Positions 8,945-17,687 of a stretch of 42,084 bases of DNA are shown piece by piece (positions within the stretch are counted from its first letter, which is position 1; the number at the start of each line of letters is the position of its first letter). This DNA comes from an uncultured Collinsella sp. Lineage in GTDB: Bacteria; Actinomycetota; Coriobacteriia; Coriobacteriales; Coriobacteriaceae. The notes beneath the pieces were generated by a model. The model saw only the letters and a program-made list of their open reading frames with translations. It had not been told where the DNA came from and did not search any database. The stretch covers positions 1 to 42,084 of the forward strand of contig UQSK01000012.1 in the NCBI GenBank assembly GCA_900543605.1. Reading direction: 5' to 3'. The position numbers and the translations under genes were made by a program.

Positions 8945-11900
8945 ATGGCACAGGGGACGTTTGTGCAGGCGCTTCGTAAGGAAGCGGCGCTGAGCGGCAC
9001 CTTTATGAAGGGGCGTTCGCTCATGCTCAACGGCGCCGTGCTGTCGATCGAGGACAGCGGCTCGCGCTTCTCCAAAAACGTGACGGTTGAGGGCTCGGTA
9101 CGCGGCTCGCACGGCGACCTGTACAAGACGCGCGTGGCGCTCGACATGGACGAGCACGAGGTGATCGACTACGATTGCGATTGCCCCGCCGCCTATCGTT
9201 ACCCCGGTATGTGCAAGCATGCCATCGCTACAGCGCTGGCGTATCTGGACGCCAGCGGCGTTGAGCCTGTTGAGGGGCTGCGCACACCGGTTCGCACGTT
9301 TACGGCGCAGCCGAAACAGCCCGCGCGCACCGCGCCCAAAGCGCCGGCCGTCAACCCCAACTTTCCCTTCCCGGCGCCCGTCCCCACGAGTCCCAGCCTC
9401 ATGGCGGCGCTCTCCGATCTTTCGGACGCGCGCATGGATGAGCTGGCGAGCATGCGCCGCAAGCTCGCCGGCAGTGTGGATCCCGATGCCCCCAAGGCGG
9501 TGTTGGAGCCCTCGCTGGTGCCGTACTACAATCCACTGTTTGCCGACCGCTTTAGCTGGGCGCTCGAGTTCCGCATTCGCTGTGGATCGGTCTCCTACGT
9601 GGTCAAGGACATCGACGGCATGGCCGATGCCTACGTGCGCGGCGGCACCTTCTCGTACGGCAAGAAGCTCACGTTTGTCCATACGCCCGAAGCCTTCGAA
9701 GACGTGTCGACAAAGCTGCTCAACCTTGTCGTGACGACAGTTGCCTATCTCGATGACATCACAAGCTCGCGTTCGGCGTCGTACGACTTTGCCCGCAGCG
9801 GTTTTGTCGCCGAGCGTCAGTTACCGCTGTCCGAGCATAGCATCGTATATGTGCTGGACCTGTTGCGCGGCAAGACTATCTCTTTTGAGCCCGCCTGGTC
9901 GCGGGGGACGACGACGCATCGCACCTATGACGTCGCGGTTGAGATGCCTCCGGAAGGGGAGGACGAGGCGCTGTCTAAGCGCCCACCGCTCCTTGCCGCC
10001 AAAATCGCGCCGGCGGCTGGTGGTAGCTACGATCTGCGCCTGCCGGCCGATGCATACTGCTTTGCTTCGGGCGACGTTGCCTATCTGGTCGACACCCGCC
10101 GTGCGCGCCGCGCCGATGTAGCGTTTGCCCAGCATGCGGCGCCGTTCCTATCGCGCTTACTGCCCTGTCGCACGCCGATCCATATCGCTGTCGACCAGGT
10201 GGGGGAGTTCTGTCGTATGGCGCTGCCCATTTTGCGCGACTACACCGACCTTACCGCGCCCGCTGCGCTCGATACCGTGGCACCCGAGCCGAGCTTTGCC
10301 ATGGCGATCGGCGTCGACGATGGGCTCGTGACCTGCAAAGTTACGGTTACCTACGGCGACTGGTCGGCAGACCTCTTTAGTCTGGGCGCTCCGGGCAGCC
10401 CCTTCGAAGAGCAGCGCCCGGGCATGCCGCCCCGCGACGAGGTGGCAGAGTTTCGCGTTATGGATACGGCGGCCCTGTATTTCGACTTTTACGAGGGCGG
10501 TCTGGCGTTTGAGGAGCGCGATGACGAGAGCTTGTTCTGCCTGCTGACCGAGGGCCTGTCCGCCCTGTCCGAGCTGGGTGAGGTCATGCTCAGCGACCGT
10601 CTGCGCCAGATTTCGGTGCGCCCTGCGCCCAAGCTCTCGGTTCGTGCGGCCGTCAAGAGCAATCTGCTCGATGTCGAGCTGGGCGCGAGCGGGCTTTCGG
10701 CCGCGGACCTTGCCGTCTATCTCGATTCGTACAAACGCCATCAAACGTTTGCGCGCCTTACGTCCGGCGACATCATTCGCCTGGACGAGGGCGCCCGAGC
10801 CGCGTTTGGCCTCGCCGAGGACCTGGGCGTCGATGCCGTCGACCTGCTCGACGGCGTGTCGCTTCCCGCATCGAGCGCCCTGTTCGTCGATAGCATGCTC
10901 GCGCGCACGCCCGCGCTCGAGGCCGATTGCGACGCTGCGTTCCGCCGTACCGTCGAGCGTCTGGACACGCTCGGCAAGATGGACTTTACGGTGCCGGCAT
11001 CGCTCAAGGCAACGATGCGCGGCTACCAGGTCGACGGATACCAGTGGCTCGGCTCGCTCGAACACCTGGGCCTTGGCGGCATCTTAGCCGACGACATGGG
11101 CCTGGGCAAAACGCTGCAGATGATCGCACATATCCTGGCGCGTGTGGAAGCGGGGGACATTAAGCCCACGCTTGTGGTGTGCCCCGCGTCGCTTGTATAC
11201 AACTGGACCGCCGAGCTGGAGCGCTTTGCCCCGTCGCTCGATGTGTGCGCCATTGTGGGCGCCAAGGCTCAACGCCGCGTGCAGATAGCCGGCGCCGCCG
11301 AGCATAACGTGGTCGTGACGTCGTATGACCTTATGCGGCGCGATATCGACGAGTACGTCGAGCAGAACTTTGCCCGTGTGGTGCTCGATGAGGCCCAGTA
11401 CATTAAAAACCCGCTCACCCAGGTGGCACGTGCCACCAAGCGCCTGCCGGCCGGCGTGCGCTTTGCCCTGACGGGCACGCCCATCGAAAACCGCCTATCC
11501 GAGCTCTGGAGCATCTTCGACTTTTTGATGCCGGGCCTGCTGGGTACGCGTGAATCGTTTGCAAAGCGCTTCGAAAGCCCGGTCGAGCATGCCGAGGGCG
11601 ACAGTGCCGCCCGCCTGCAAGCGCTCGTGTCGCCGTTTGTGCTGCGCCGCGTAAAGGAAGACGTGGTGGCCGACCTGCCCGAGAAGATCGAGGATACGGT
11701 CATGGCGCAGCTCACCGGCGAGCAGCGCAAGCTCTACCTGGCCAACCAGGACCGCATCGCCCAGCAGGTGCAGCACCGCGAGGCCGGGGAGTTTAAGAAG
11801 GACAAGCTCAAGGTACTTGCCGAGCTCACCAAGCTGCGCCAGATCTGCTGCGACCCGCGTCTACACTACGAGGATTACAAGGCGGGGAGCGCCAAGCTCG

Positions 11901-12409
11901 ATACGTGCATGGAGCTCGTGCACGGCGCACTCGACGGTGGTCATCGCATCTTGCTGTTCAGCCAGTTTACGGGCATGCTCGATATCATTGGCAAGCGCCT
12001 GGCCAAGGAGGATATCGCCTTCCTTAAGCTCACGGGCGCATCGTCTAAAGAGAGCCGCGCCAAGATGGTCGCACAGTTCCAGGCGGGCGAGGTGCCGGTC
12101 TTTTTGATCTCGCTCAAGGCGGGCGGCGTGGGCCTTAACCTGACGGCGGCCGACGTGGTCATCCACTACGACCCGTGGTGGAACGTGGCGGCGCAGGACC
12201 AAGCGACTGACCGCGCGCATCGTATTGGCCAGCAACATACCGTGACCGTGTACAAACTCATCGCCAAGGACACGATCGAGGAGCGCATTATGCAGATGCA
12301 GGAATCCAAGCGCGACCTGGTCAACAGCGTGCTCGGCGGCGACGGCATCTCGTCGGCACTGTTCACGCGCGAGGATGTTCTGGCGCTTCTCGGCGGCGAC
12401 GGGCGCTAG
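8945..12409 (+). CDS. SWIM zinc-finger SNF2-family helicase
   Basis: Swi2/Snf2 superfamily 2 ATPase of 1,154 aa. The N-terminal SWIM finger reads CDCPAAYRYPGMCKH (CxCx(n)CxH, residues about 78-92), a DNA- or protein-binding module typical of bacterial SNF2 helicases. The C-terminal motor has motif I DDMGLGKTLQ, the DEAQYIKN box, LTGTPIENRLSELWS (motif III), and the helicase-C motifs LFSQFTGMLDI and DRAHRIGQ. The start at 8945 follows GGAGGA at 8935-8940. The client process is unknown; bacterial homologues resemble RapA/HepA-type remodelers. It stands alone between an inverted repeat and a 165-base gap in which I see no clear signal. Confidence 0.92.
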   Translation: MAQGTFVQALRKEAALSGTFMKGRSLMLNGAVLSIEDSGSRFSKNVTVEGSVRGSHGDLYKTRVALDMDEHEVIDYDCDCPAAYRYPGMCKHAIATALAYLDASGVEPVEGLRTPVRTFTAQPKQPARTAPKAPAVNPNFPFPAPVPTSPSLMAALSDLSDARMDELASMRRKLAGSVDPDAPKAVLEPSLVPYYNPLFADRFSWALEFRIRCGSVSYVVKDIDGMADAYVRGGTFSYGKKLTFVHTPEAFEDVSTKLLNLVVTTVAYLDDITSSRSASYDFARSGFVAERQLPLSEHSIVYVLDLLRGKTISFEPAWSRGTTTHRTYDVAVEMPPEGEDEALSKRPPLLAAKIAPAAGGSYDLRLPADAYCFASGDVAYLVDTRRARRADVAFAQHAAPFLSRLLPCRTPIHIAVDQVGEFCRMALPILRDYTDLTAPAALDTVAPEPSFAMAIGVDDGLVTCKVTVTYGDWSADLFSLGAPGSPFEEQRPGMPPRDEVAEFRVMDTAALYFDFYEGGLAFEERDDESLFCLLTEGLSALSELGEVMLSDRLRQISVRPAPKLSVRAAVKSNLLDVELGASGLSAADLAVYLDSYKRHQTFARLTSGDIIRLDEGARAAFGLAEDLGVDAVDLLDGVSLPASSALFVDSMLARTPALEADCDAAFRRTVERLDTLGKMDFTVPASLKATMRGYQVDGYQWLGSLEHLGLGGILADDMGLGKTLQMIAHILARVEAGDIKPTLVVCPASLVYNWTAELERFAPSLDVCAIVGAKAQRRVQIAGAAEHNVVVTSYDLMRRDIDEYVEQNFARVVLDEAQYIKNPLTQVARATKRLPAGVRFALTGTPIENRLSELWSIFDFLMPGLLGTRESFAKRFESPVEHAEGDSAARLQALVSPFVLRRVKEDVVADLPEKIEDTVMAQLTGEQRKLYLANQDRIAQQVQHREAGEFKKDKLKVLAELTKLRQICCDPRLHYEDYKAGSAKLDTCMELVHGALDGGHRILLFSQFTGMLDIIGKRLAKEDIAFLKLTGASSKESRAKMVAQFQAGEVPVFLISLKAGGVGLNLTAADVVIHYDPWWNVAAQDQATDRAHRIGQQHTVTVYKLIAKDTIEERIMQMQESKRDLVNSVLGGDGISSALFTREDVLALLGGDGR

Positions 12410-12574
12410 CCGCGCGCGGGGTGGGACTGCTGGAGTGGGCAGGACGGTCGACGCATTTTGGCCCGACCGCTTGCCTGATCCGTTATGTGTTCATTTGCAA
12501 TGCCGTGGATGGTTTGTCTGCCTTTGGGCATAAGAACCATCAAGAACATTGGCACATCAGCAAAGGAGAACATC

Positions 12575-12937
12575 ATGGCGAAATTCTTTAAGGACCCCGA
12601 CGGTAAGCTCATCGCTGCCCTTGGCGACGACGTTGCGACCCCTGCCGGTTGCACGGAGCTGACCGCAAACACTGAGGACGCGGCGCACGAGAAGCACGTG
12701 CCTGTTGTCGAGACCGAGCGCGACGGTCACGTGATTCGCGCACGCGTTGGCTCGGTCGAGCACCCCAGCCTGCCCGAGCACTACATTGAGTGGATTGCCC
12801 TTGAGGCCGAGGGCCGCTTAGAGGTCCATTACCTTGAGCCCGGCATGAAACCCGCGACGTTTTTCGCGGGCGGCTCCAAGACCGGTACCGTCTATGCCTA
12901 CTGCAACCTGCACGGGCTGTGGTCCGCGACATTCTAG
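12575..12937 (+). CDS. superoxide reductase (class II desulfoferrodoxin-type)
   Basis: Small non-haem iron enzyme (120 aa) that reduces superoxide to hydrogen peroxide, a common anaerobe defence. The iron-centre motifs are present: EKHVPVVE (Glu, Lys and the first His), VEHPSLPEHYIEW (two His) and AYCNLHGLW (the axial Cys and last His). The N-terminus lacks the CxxC...CC rubredoxin-like site of class I enzymes, so it is the one-iron form. Start chosen at 12575 because AAAGGAGAA lies at 12562-12570; an earlier in-frame ATG at 12485 lacks a ribosome site. A hairpin terminator follows at 12983. Confidence 0.9.
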   Translation: MAKFFKDPDGKLIAALGDDVATPAGCTELTANTEDAAHEKHVPVVETERDGHVIRARVGSVEHPSLPEHYIEWIALEAEGRLEVHYLEPGMKPATFFAGGSKTGTVYAYCNLHGLWSATF

Positions 12938-12982
12938 GAGCGCGCCCCCGCTCGGGGTATCATAGCTAGCATATGCACATGC

Positions 12983-13015
12983 AAGCGCCGACTGCATTAT
13001 GCGGCCGGCGCTTTT
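12983..13015 (+). terminator. intrinsic terminator after superoxide reductase
   Basis: Stem AAGCGCCG (12983-12990) pairs with CGGCGCTT (13006-13013) around a 15-base loop and runs into TTTT (13012-13015). It lies 45 bases after the superoxide reductase stop. Confidence 0.65.
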
Positions 13016-13054
13016 ACTACGATTTCGATGGTTTACGACGGAAAGGGCTGAGCC

Positions 13055-15040
13055 ATGAAGCTCGCGCTTGCACAGATCGATATGCGCCTGGGTGATATTG
13101 AGGGCATTTGCGGCCGCATCGAGGACCAGGCTGGTCTGGCCCACGAGCGCGGAGCGCGCGTGCTGTGCGTTCCGGCTCCGCTCTTTATGGGCGCCATGCC
13201 CGGTGGCCTGGTGGGCGCTGCCGACTTTGAGCACGACATGCTTGCCGGCTTGACTGGTGTCGCCGAGCGTATCCAGGAGCTTGACATGATCTGCATCGTG
13301 CCCGCGGCGGTTTCGTTTGAGGGCCAGCCGCTGCTCGACTACATGATGCTCAAGGACGGTCATGTGGTGCCGGCGCGTTCGAGCATTGCCCTGCAGCGTG
13401 GCGAGAACAACGACACGCGTTGGGCGCCGCCGGTGTTCGACGTGGACGGCGTGCGCATCGCCGTGATTTTTGACTTGGACCGCGAGCTCGAGATGTTGCC
13501 GACCGGCGTCGACCTCATCGCGTATTTCCAATTCGACGCGTTTGACATGACCGACCGCGAGACTGCCGCCATTGCCGCCGTTCGCAGCGGAGCCTACCGC
13601 AAGATCGCATCCAAGCGCAGCGTGTGGTTTGCCTGCATGGCGCCGGTCGGTGCCTATGACGAGTCGGTGTATACCGGCGGTTCGTTTGTGCTCGACGACT
13701 GCGGTCGCGTGGTGGCCCAGGCGCCGTGTTTTGAGGAGAGCCTGCTGGTTCAGGAGATTCAGCGCGGCATGAGGCTCGATGCCCTGGAGGATCACGAACT
13801 GCCCGAGTTCCGTTCCGAGGAGTGGCTGTGGCAGGCGCTGGTGCTCGCCGTGCGCGACAACGCCCGAGCCCACGGTGCGTCGCGTGCTGTGGTGGCACTC
13901 GAGGGCGACTTGCCGTCGTCTTTGCTGGCGGCGCTGGCCGTCGACGCTCTGGGCCCGCGTAATGTGATTGGCCTGGTGCTGGGGCGCAACCGTATCTTTA
14001 CACCGGCGCAGGAAGAGGCCGAGGCTGCCCGCTGTGCCGCCGTCCGCGCCATCGCCGAGCGTTTGCACATTCGCACCGTCGAGCGCGATGCACCGGATGC
14101 GGCGCGTGTGCTCGATCGCGACGTGTCGGCGGGCGATGCCGAGCGTCTGCGCTCGCGCACGTTGGGCCTCATGCTGGAGGACACGGCGCTCGAGCTGGGT
14201 GCGATGGCGCTGAGCCCGCTGTCCAAAACCGAGTACGCGCTGGCGGCGCCGGCGCTTTGCGGCGGCTATCAGGGCGATTACGCGCCTTTTGGCGATGTGT
14301 ACCTGTCGACGCTTGAGTTTGTGGCGCGTGTGCGCAACCGCACGTCTTCCGTGGTGCCCCAAGAGCTCGTGACGCTCAACGCGGTGGAGGATTGTATGGA
14401 GCGTGTGCTGGCGCAGGCGCTCTCGACGCTCGACGGCCCGGTCGATATGCTCGACCGCGCGGCACAGCTGCTCGGCGGGCTTGAGCCGGGTGAGGTCGAT
14501 GGCGCGCTCGAGGCGCACGTGGACCGCAATCGATCGTTCGACGACATTCCGATGGCCGCTGGCAAGCCTGAGGCCTGCTCGCTGCTGCTGATGCTCGTTC
14601 GACAGGGTGAGGCTGCCCGCCACATGTTGCCGACGGCGCCGATCGTCTCGTCCCGTTCGTTTGCCGAGCGCTCCTGGCCGTACATGCTCGCGTGGTCCGA
14701 CCTGGGACTTAACGGCAAGGAGCGTATGACGGTCGATTCGCTGGCGCGCGCCGAGGTGCGCCGTTTTGCTGACGAGGATACGAGCGAGCGCGTGCGAAAC
14801 GAGATGATGGGCGTGCTGGGCGAGCTTCTGGGTATTTCGCCCGAGCAGATGGAGGAGCTGCGCTCTGAGGACGGTCAGCGTCGTTTGCACGAGGGAATGA
14901 AAAAGTTCGAGGGCGAGGTTCAGGACGCCATCGATAAGATGATGGGCGGTCAGGGCGGCTCGCAAGGTAGTCCCCAGGGTGGCCCGATGCCGCATCCGCC
15001 AGTAGATCCGAGGCAGTTCCCCTTTTTCTCGCAGAACTAA
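13055..15040 (+). CDS. NAD+ synthetase homologue, probably catalytically inactive
   Basis: A 661-aa protein with the architecture of glutamine-dependent NAD+ synthetase: an N-terminal carbon-nitrogen-hydrolase-like domain (about 1-260) and a C-terminal NAD-synthase-like domain. The latter is recognised from LSKTEYALAAPALCGGYQG and FGDVYLSTLEFVARVRN, which match the family's NKSELAVGY and GDVPKT regions. Catalytic features appear lost. The ATP-pyrophosphatase signature SGGxDS reads EGDLPSS (283-289). The glutaminase Glu position is Ala41 (VPAPLF). No Cys occurs in the segment (about 121-180) where the ICED nucleophile should lie. A charged C-terminal extension ends in FPFFSQN. The reading frame is intact and long, so it looks maintained rather than decaying. 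Role unknown: a regulatory or structural pseudoenzyme is one reading. GAAAGGG precedes the ATG. Confidence 0.75.
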   Translation: MKLALAQIDMRLGDIEGICGRIEDQAGLAHERGARVLCVPAPLFMGAMPGGLVGAADFEHDMLAGLTGVAERIQELDMICIVPAAVSFEGQPLLDYMMLKDGHVVPARSSIALQRGENNDTRWAPPVFDVDGVRIAVIFDLDRELEMLPTGVDLIAYFQFDAFDMTDRETAAIAAVRSGAYRKIASKRSVWFACMAPVGAYDESVYTGGSFVLDDCGRVVAQAPCFEESLLVQEIQRGMRLDALEDHELPEFRSEEWLWQALVLAVRDNARAHGASRAVVALEGDLPSSLLAALAVDALGPRNVIGLVLGRNRIFTPAQEEAEAARCAAVRAIAERLHIRTVERDAPDAARVLDRDVSAGDAERLRSRTLGLMLEDTALELGAMALSPLSKTEYALAAPALCGGYQGDYAPFGDVYLSTLEFVARVRNRTSSVVPQELVTLNAVEDCMERVLAQALSTLDGPVDMLDRAAQLLGGLEPGEVDGALEAHVDRNRSFDDIPMAAGKPEACSLLLMLVRQGEAARHMLPTAPIVSSRSFAERSWPYMLAWSDLGLNGKERMTVDSLARAEVRRFADEDTSERVRNEMMGVLGELLGISPEQMEELRSEDGQRRLHEGMKKFEGEVQDAIDKMMGGQGGSQGSPQGGPMPHPPVDPRQFPFFSQN

Positions 15041-15058
15041 CTATGGGATAGGGTCAAG

Positions 15059-15198
15059 GTTACGCGGTTTTACCAAACCGCGTAACGAGTCGACGCTGCG
15101 CGAGCCCCTGCCGGGCAATCTGCCGCTCAAACCGTCGCTTGCGTACAGAAGTACGCGGCGCTCCTCTTTCGCGACACCTTGCCACGGCAGGGACTCGC
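15059..15198. repeat. compound palindromic element with nested hairpins
   Basis: Three structures lie in tandem in the 294-base gap before ruvC. (1) A perfect 12-bp hairpin with a 4-base loop, GTTACGCGGTTT/AAACCGCGTAAC (15059-15086). (2) An imperfect ~19-bp inverted repeat, 15100-15118 against 15179-15198 (one mismatch, one inserted base). (3) Inside it, GCGTAC-AGAA-GTACGC at 15141-15156. No T-run follows. This resembles a REP/BIME-type repeat or a structured RNA. The remaining ~135 bases to ruvC hold only a possible TATTCT -10 at 15260-15265. Confidence 0.7.
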
Positions 15199-15334
15199 TC
15201 GCTGACTTATGCTCAACCTGTGGTTCAACCTTGCTTGCTAGATACGGTCGCTGTTGTGTTATTCTAGAACAGACGTTCGTGAATGATGCGCGGGGCCTTG
15301 TCTTGCGCTGTGCTTGTGGCGAGGGGAGGTCGGC

Positions 15335-15856
15335 TTGGTAATCTTGGGCATTGATCCCGGTTTGGCTCATACGGGTTGGGGGATTATCGAGGAGCGGCGT
15401 GGCGAGGTTCGCTGCCGTGCCTACGGTTGCATCGAGACCAGCGCGGGCAGCCCGCTCGCGGTGCGCCTGTCGCATATCGCCCGTGACCTTAAGGATGTCG
15501 TCGAGCGTTATCGACCCGACACGGCTGCTGTCGAGAGCATCTACTTTGGCGCTAATGTCCGCTCGGCCATCCCCACGGCGCATGCCCGCGGTGCTGCACT
15601 CGTGGCGCTTTCGGAGTGTGCGCTCGAGATTGGCGAGTACACGCCCATGCAGATCAAACAGGCTGTGGTGGGCACCGGCGCCGCTGACAAGCGGCAGGTC
15701 GCCTACATGGTACGCACGCTAACGCAGCTCGACCACGACCCGCATCCCGACCATGCCGCCGATGCCCTGGCCTGCGCCATCTGCCACGTAAACCTCAGCC
15801 GCACCCGCGCCCTTACCGGTGGCGAGTTCTATCAACAGAGAGGAACCGGATACTGA
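15335..15856 (+). CDS. ruvC: Holliday junction resolvase RuvC
   Basis: Endonuclease that cuts Holliday junctions as a dimer with RuvAB, 173 aa. Catalytic acidic residues are visible: Asp in ILGIDPG, Glu in AAVESIYFG, and the Asp pair in HPDHAADALACA. A TTG start at 15335 is chosen because GGGGAGGT ends 4 bases before it and it places the conserved VILGIDPG at the N-terminus; an upstream in-frame start at 15314 would add seven residues. It is first in a tight ruvC-ruvA-ruvB operon, and its TGA overlaps the ruvA ATG by one base. Confidence 0.95.
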   Translation: MVILGIDPGLAHTGWGIIEERRGEVRCRAYGCIETSAGSPLAVRLSHIARDLKDVVERYRPDTAAVESIYFGANVRSAIPTAHARGAALVALSECALEIGEYTPMQIKQAVVGTGAADKRQVAYMVRTLTQLDHDPHPDHAADALACAICHVNLSRTRALTGGEFYQQRGTGY

Positions 15857-16476
15857 TGATTTCCCAGCTCCACGGAACGCTTGTCGAGGCCACGATGAGC
15901 TCTGCTGTCGTCGATGTGTCGGGCGTTGGCTTTGAGCTCGGCATCTCGGGCAGCACTGCGGCCACGTTGCCGACGCCCGGCGGCGAGGTCCGCCTCTACA
16001 CGCGTATGCAGGTGCGCGAGGACGCCATGACACTTTTCGGTTTTTCCTCAAAGGATGAGCGCACGATGTTCGATCGACTCGTTTCCGTCTCGGGCGTCGG
16101 CCCGCGTCTGGCGCTTGCCGTGCTTTCCACCTATACCGTGGGACAGCTGTATTCCCTGGTGATGGCCGAGGACGACAAGGGCATGGCCAAGGTACCCGGT
16201 GTGGGCAAAAAGACAGCTCAGCGCCTGATCCTGGAGCTCAAGAGCACCTTTGCCAAGGATAAGGGCTTTGTGCCGGTCGATGTGATTCCCGGACAGGTTG
16301 CGATGCCCGTGCCCGCTGCCGCTCCCTCGGCGATCGATGATGCCCGCGCGGCGCTCCTTTCCATGGGCTTTAGCCCGCAGGAGACCGATGTTGCCCTGAG
16401 TGGGTATGATGGGCAGAATATGCGTGTCGAGGATCTGCTCGGCGCGGCGCTTAAGCGACTCGGAATGGATGCGTGA
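15856..16476 (+). CDS. ruvA: Holliday junction branch migration protein RuvA
   Basis: Junction-binding tetramer that loads the RuvB motors, 206 aa. An N-terminal OB-fold is followed by two helix-hairpin-helix motifs (SVSGVGPRLAL and KVPGVGKKTAQRL). A flexible Pro/Ala linker leads to the C-terminal UBA-like domain III (DDARAALLSMGFSPQE), which contacts RuvB. Start overlaps the ruvC stop (TGATG), and the same one-base overlap links it to ruvB. This implies translational coupling through the operon. Confidence 0.96.
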   Translation: MISQLHGTLVEATMSSAVVDVSGVGFELGISGSTAATLPTPGGEVRLYTRMQVREDAMTLFGFSSKDERTMFDRLVSVSGVGPRLALAVLSTYTVGQLYSLVMAEDDKGMAKVPGVGKKTAQRLILELKSTFAKDKGFVPVDVIPGQVAMPVPAAAPSAIDDARAALLSMGFSPQETDVALSGYDGQNMRVEDLLGAALKRLGMDA

Positions 16477-17543
16477 TGTGGGAAGCCGATGACTCTCAGG
16501 ACCTGTGGGCGACGCCCGGCAACTCGCCGGCGGCATCCATGGCGCACGGCGAGCGCATGGTGGGCTCGGAGCTGACGGCCGAGGACCTCGATGTCGACCG
16601 CACTTTGCGCCCCCAGCGCCTGGACGATTACTGTGGCCAGGAGCACATCAAGCAGAGCCTGCGCGTGTTGATCGAAGCGGCGCGGAGCCGTGGCGAGACG
16701 CTCGACCACGTGATCTTCTCGGGTCCTCCGGGCCTGGGCAAGACCACGCTGGCCACCGTTATCGCCAACGAGCTGGGCGCTCAGATCAAGACCACGAGTG
16801 GCCCTGCCATCGCGCGCACGGGCGACCTTGCGGCCATCCTTACTAACTTGCAGCCGGGTGATGTGCTGTTTATCGACGAGATCCACCGCCTCAACCGTTC
16901 GGTCGAGGAGGTCCTGTACCCCGCGATGGAGGACTTTGCCCTCGATATCGTGATTGGCAAGGGTCCGGCGGCGCGCTCGATTCGCCTGGATATTCCCAAG
17001 TTTACGCTGGTAGCGGCAACGACCCGCTCAGGCATGTTGACCGGCCCGTTGCGCGACCGCTTTGGCATTTCATATCGCCTGGATTACTACACGGTCGAGG
17101 AGCTCGCGCAGATTGCGACGCGCTCGGCGACTATCCTGGGCGTGACGATTGACCATCCCAGTGCACTCGAGATCGGCTCGCGTTCGCGCGGCACGCCACG
17201 TCTTGCCAACCGTCTGCTCAAGCGCGTGCGCGATTACGCACAGGTGCGCGGCAACGGTCCCATCGAGCTCGATATCTGTCGCCAAGCGCTCGAGTTCTTC
17301 GAGATCGATGAGCTCGGTCTGGACTGGATGGATATTCGCATTTTGGAGACGCTCGCTAAGACGTTCTCCGGTCGTGCCGTGGGACTTACGACCCTTGCCA
17401 GCGCGGTGGGCGAGGACCCGGGCACGCTCGAGGATGTCTATGAGCCCTATTTGCTGCAGTGCGGGTTGATGATTCGTACGCCGCAGGGCCGTCAGGCAAC
17501 CCTTCGCACCTTTGAGCACCTGGGGATTGAACCTACCGTTTAG
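16476..17543 (+). CDS. ruvB: Holliday junction helicase RuvB
   Basis: AAA+ hexameric motor that drives branch migration with RuvA, 355 aa. Walker A is GPPGLGKTT, Walker B FIDEIHRLNR, sensor 1 AATTRSG, and the arginine finger lies in GPLRDRFG. The C-terminal winged-helix domain includes LGLDWMDIRIL and FSGRAVGL. The ATG at 16476 overlaps the ruvA TGA (TGATG); a GTG one codon earlier is an alternative. It is the last gene of the ruv operon. No clear terminator is seen after it. Confidence 0.97.
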   Translation: MWEADDSQDLWATPGNSPAASMAHGERMVGSELTAEDLDVDRTLRPQRLDDYCGQEHIKQSLRVLIEAARSRGETLDHVIFSGPPGLGKTTLATVIANELGAQIKTTSGPAIARTGDLAAILTNLQPGDVLFIDEIHRLNRSVEEVLYPAMEDFALDIVIGKGPAARSIRLDIPKFTLVAATTRSGMLTGPLRDRFGISYRLDYYTVEELAQIATRSATILGVTIDHPSALEIGSRSRGTPRLANRLLKRVRDYAQVRGNGPIELDICRQALEFFEIDELGLDWMDIRILETLAKTFSGRAVGLTTLASAVGEDPGTLEDVYEPYLLQCGLMIRTPQGRQATLRTFEHLGIEPTV

Positions 17544-17619
17544 GGCGCTTTGTTTTGGCGGGCTGTTGGACTATCGCTGGGCATCGGGTAAACATATCGC
17601 CGTTCATCGGTTATGGGCG

Positions 17620-17647
17620 TTTTACTATTGCGCGCCCGTGCTATGCT
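17620..17647 (+). promoter_or_regulatory. possible fhs promoter
   Basis: TATGCT at 17642-17647 fits a -10 box 41 bases before the fhs ATG. A weak -35 (TTTTAC, 17620-17625) lies 16 bases upstream. Position is sensible but the -35 match is poor. Confidence 0.35.
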
Positions 17648-17687
17648 GAATTGGTCTTTTTCTCATTCGGTAACGAAAGGACCGCCC

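Noticed and set aside
12818..14995. A 725-codon antisense frame across the NAD-synthetase-like gene
   Set aside because: Arg/His-rich shadow with no recognisable domain. The plus-strand gene has family motifs.
15221..15236. GGTTCAACC resembling a tRNA T-loop before ruvC
   Set aside because: No acceptor or anticodon stems pair around it.
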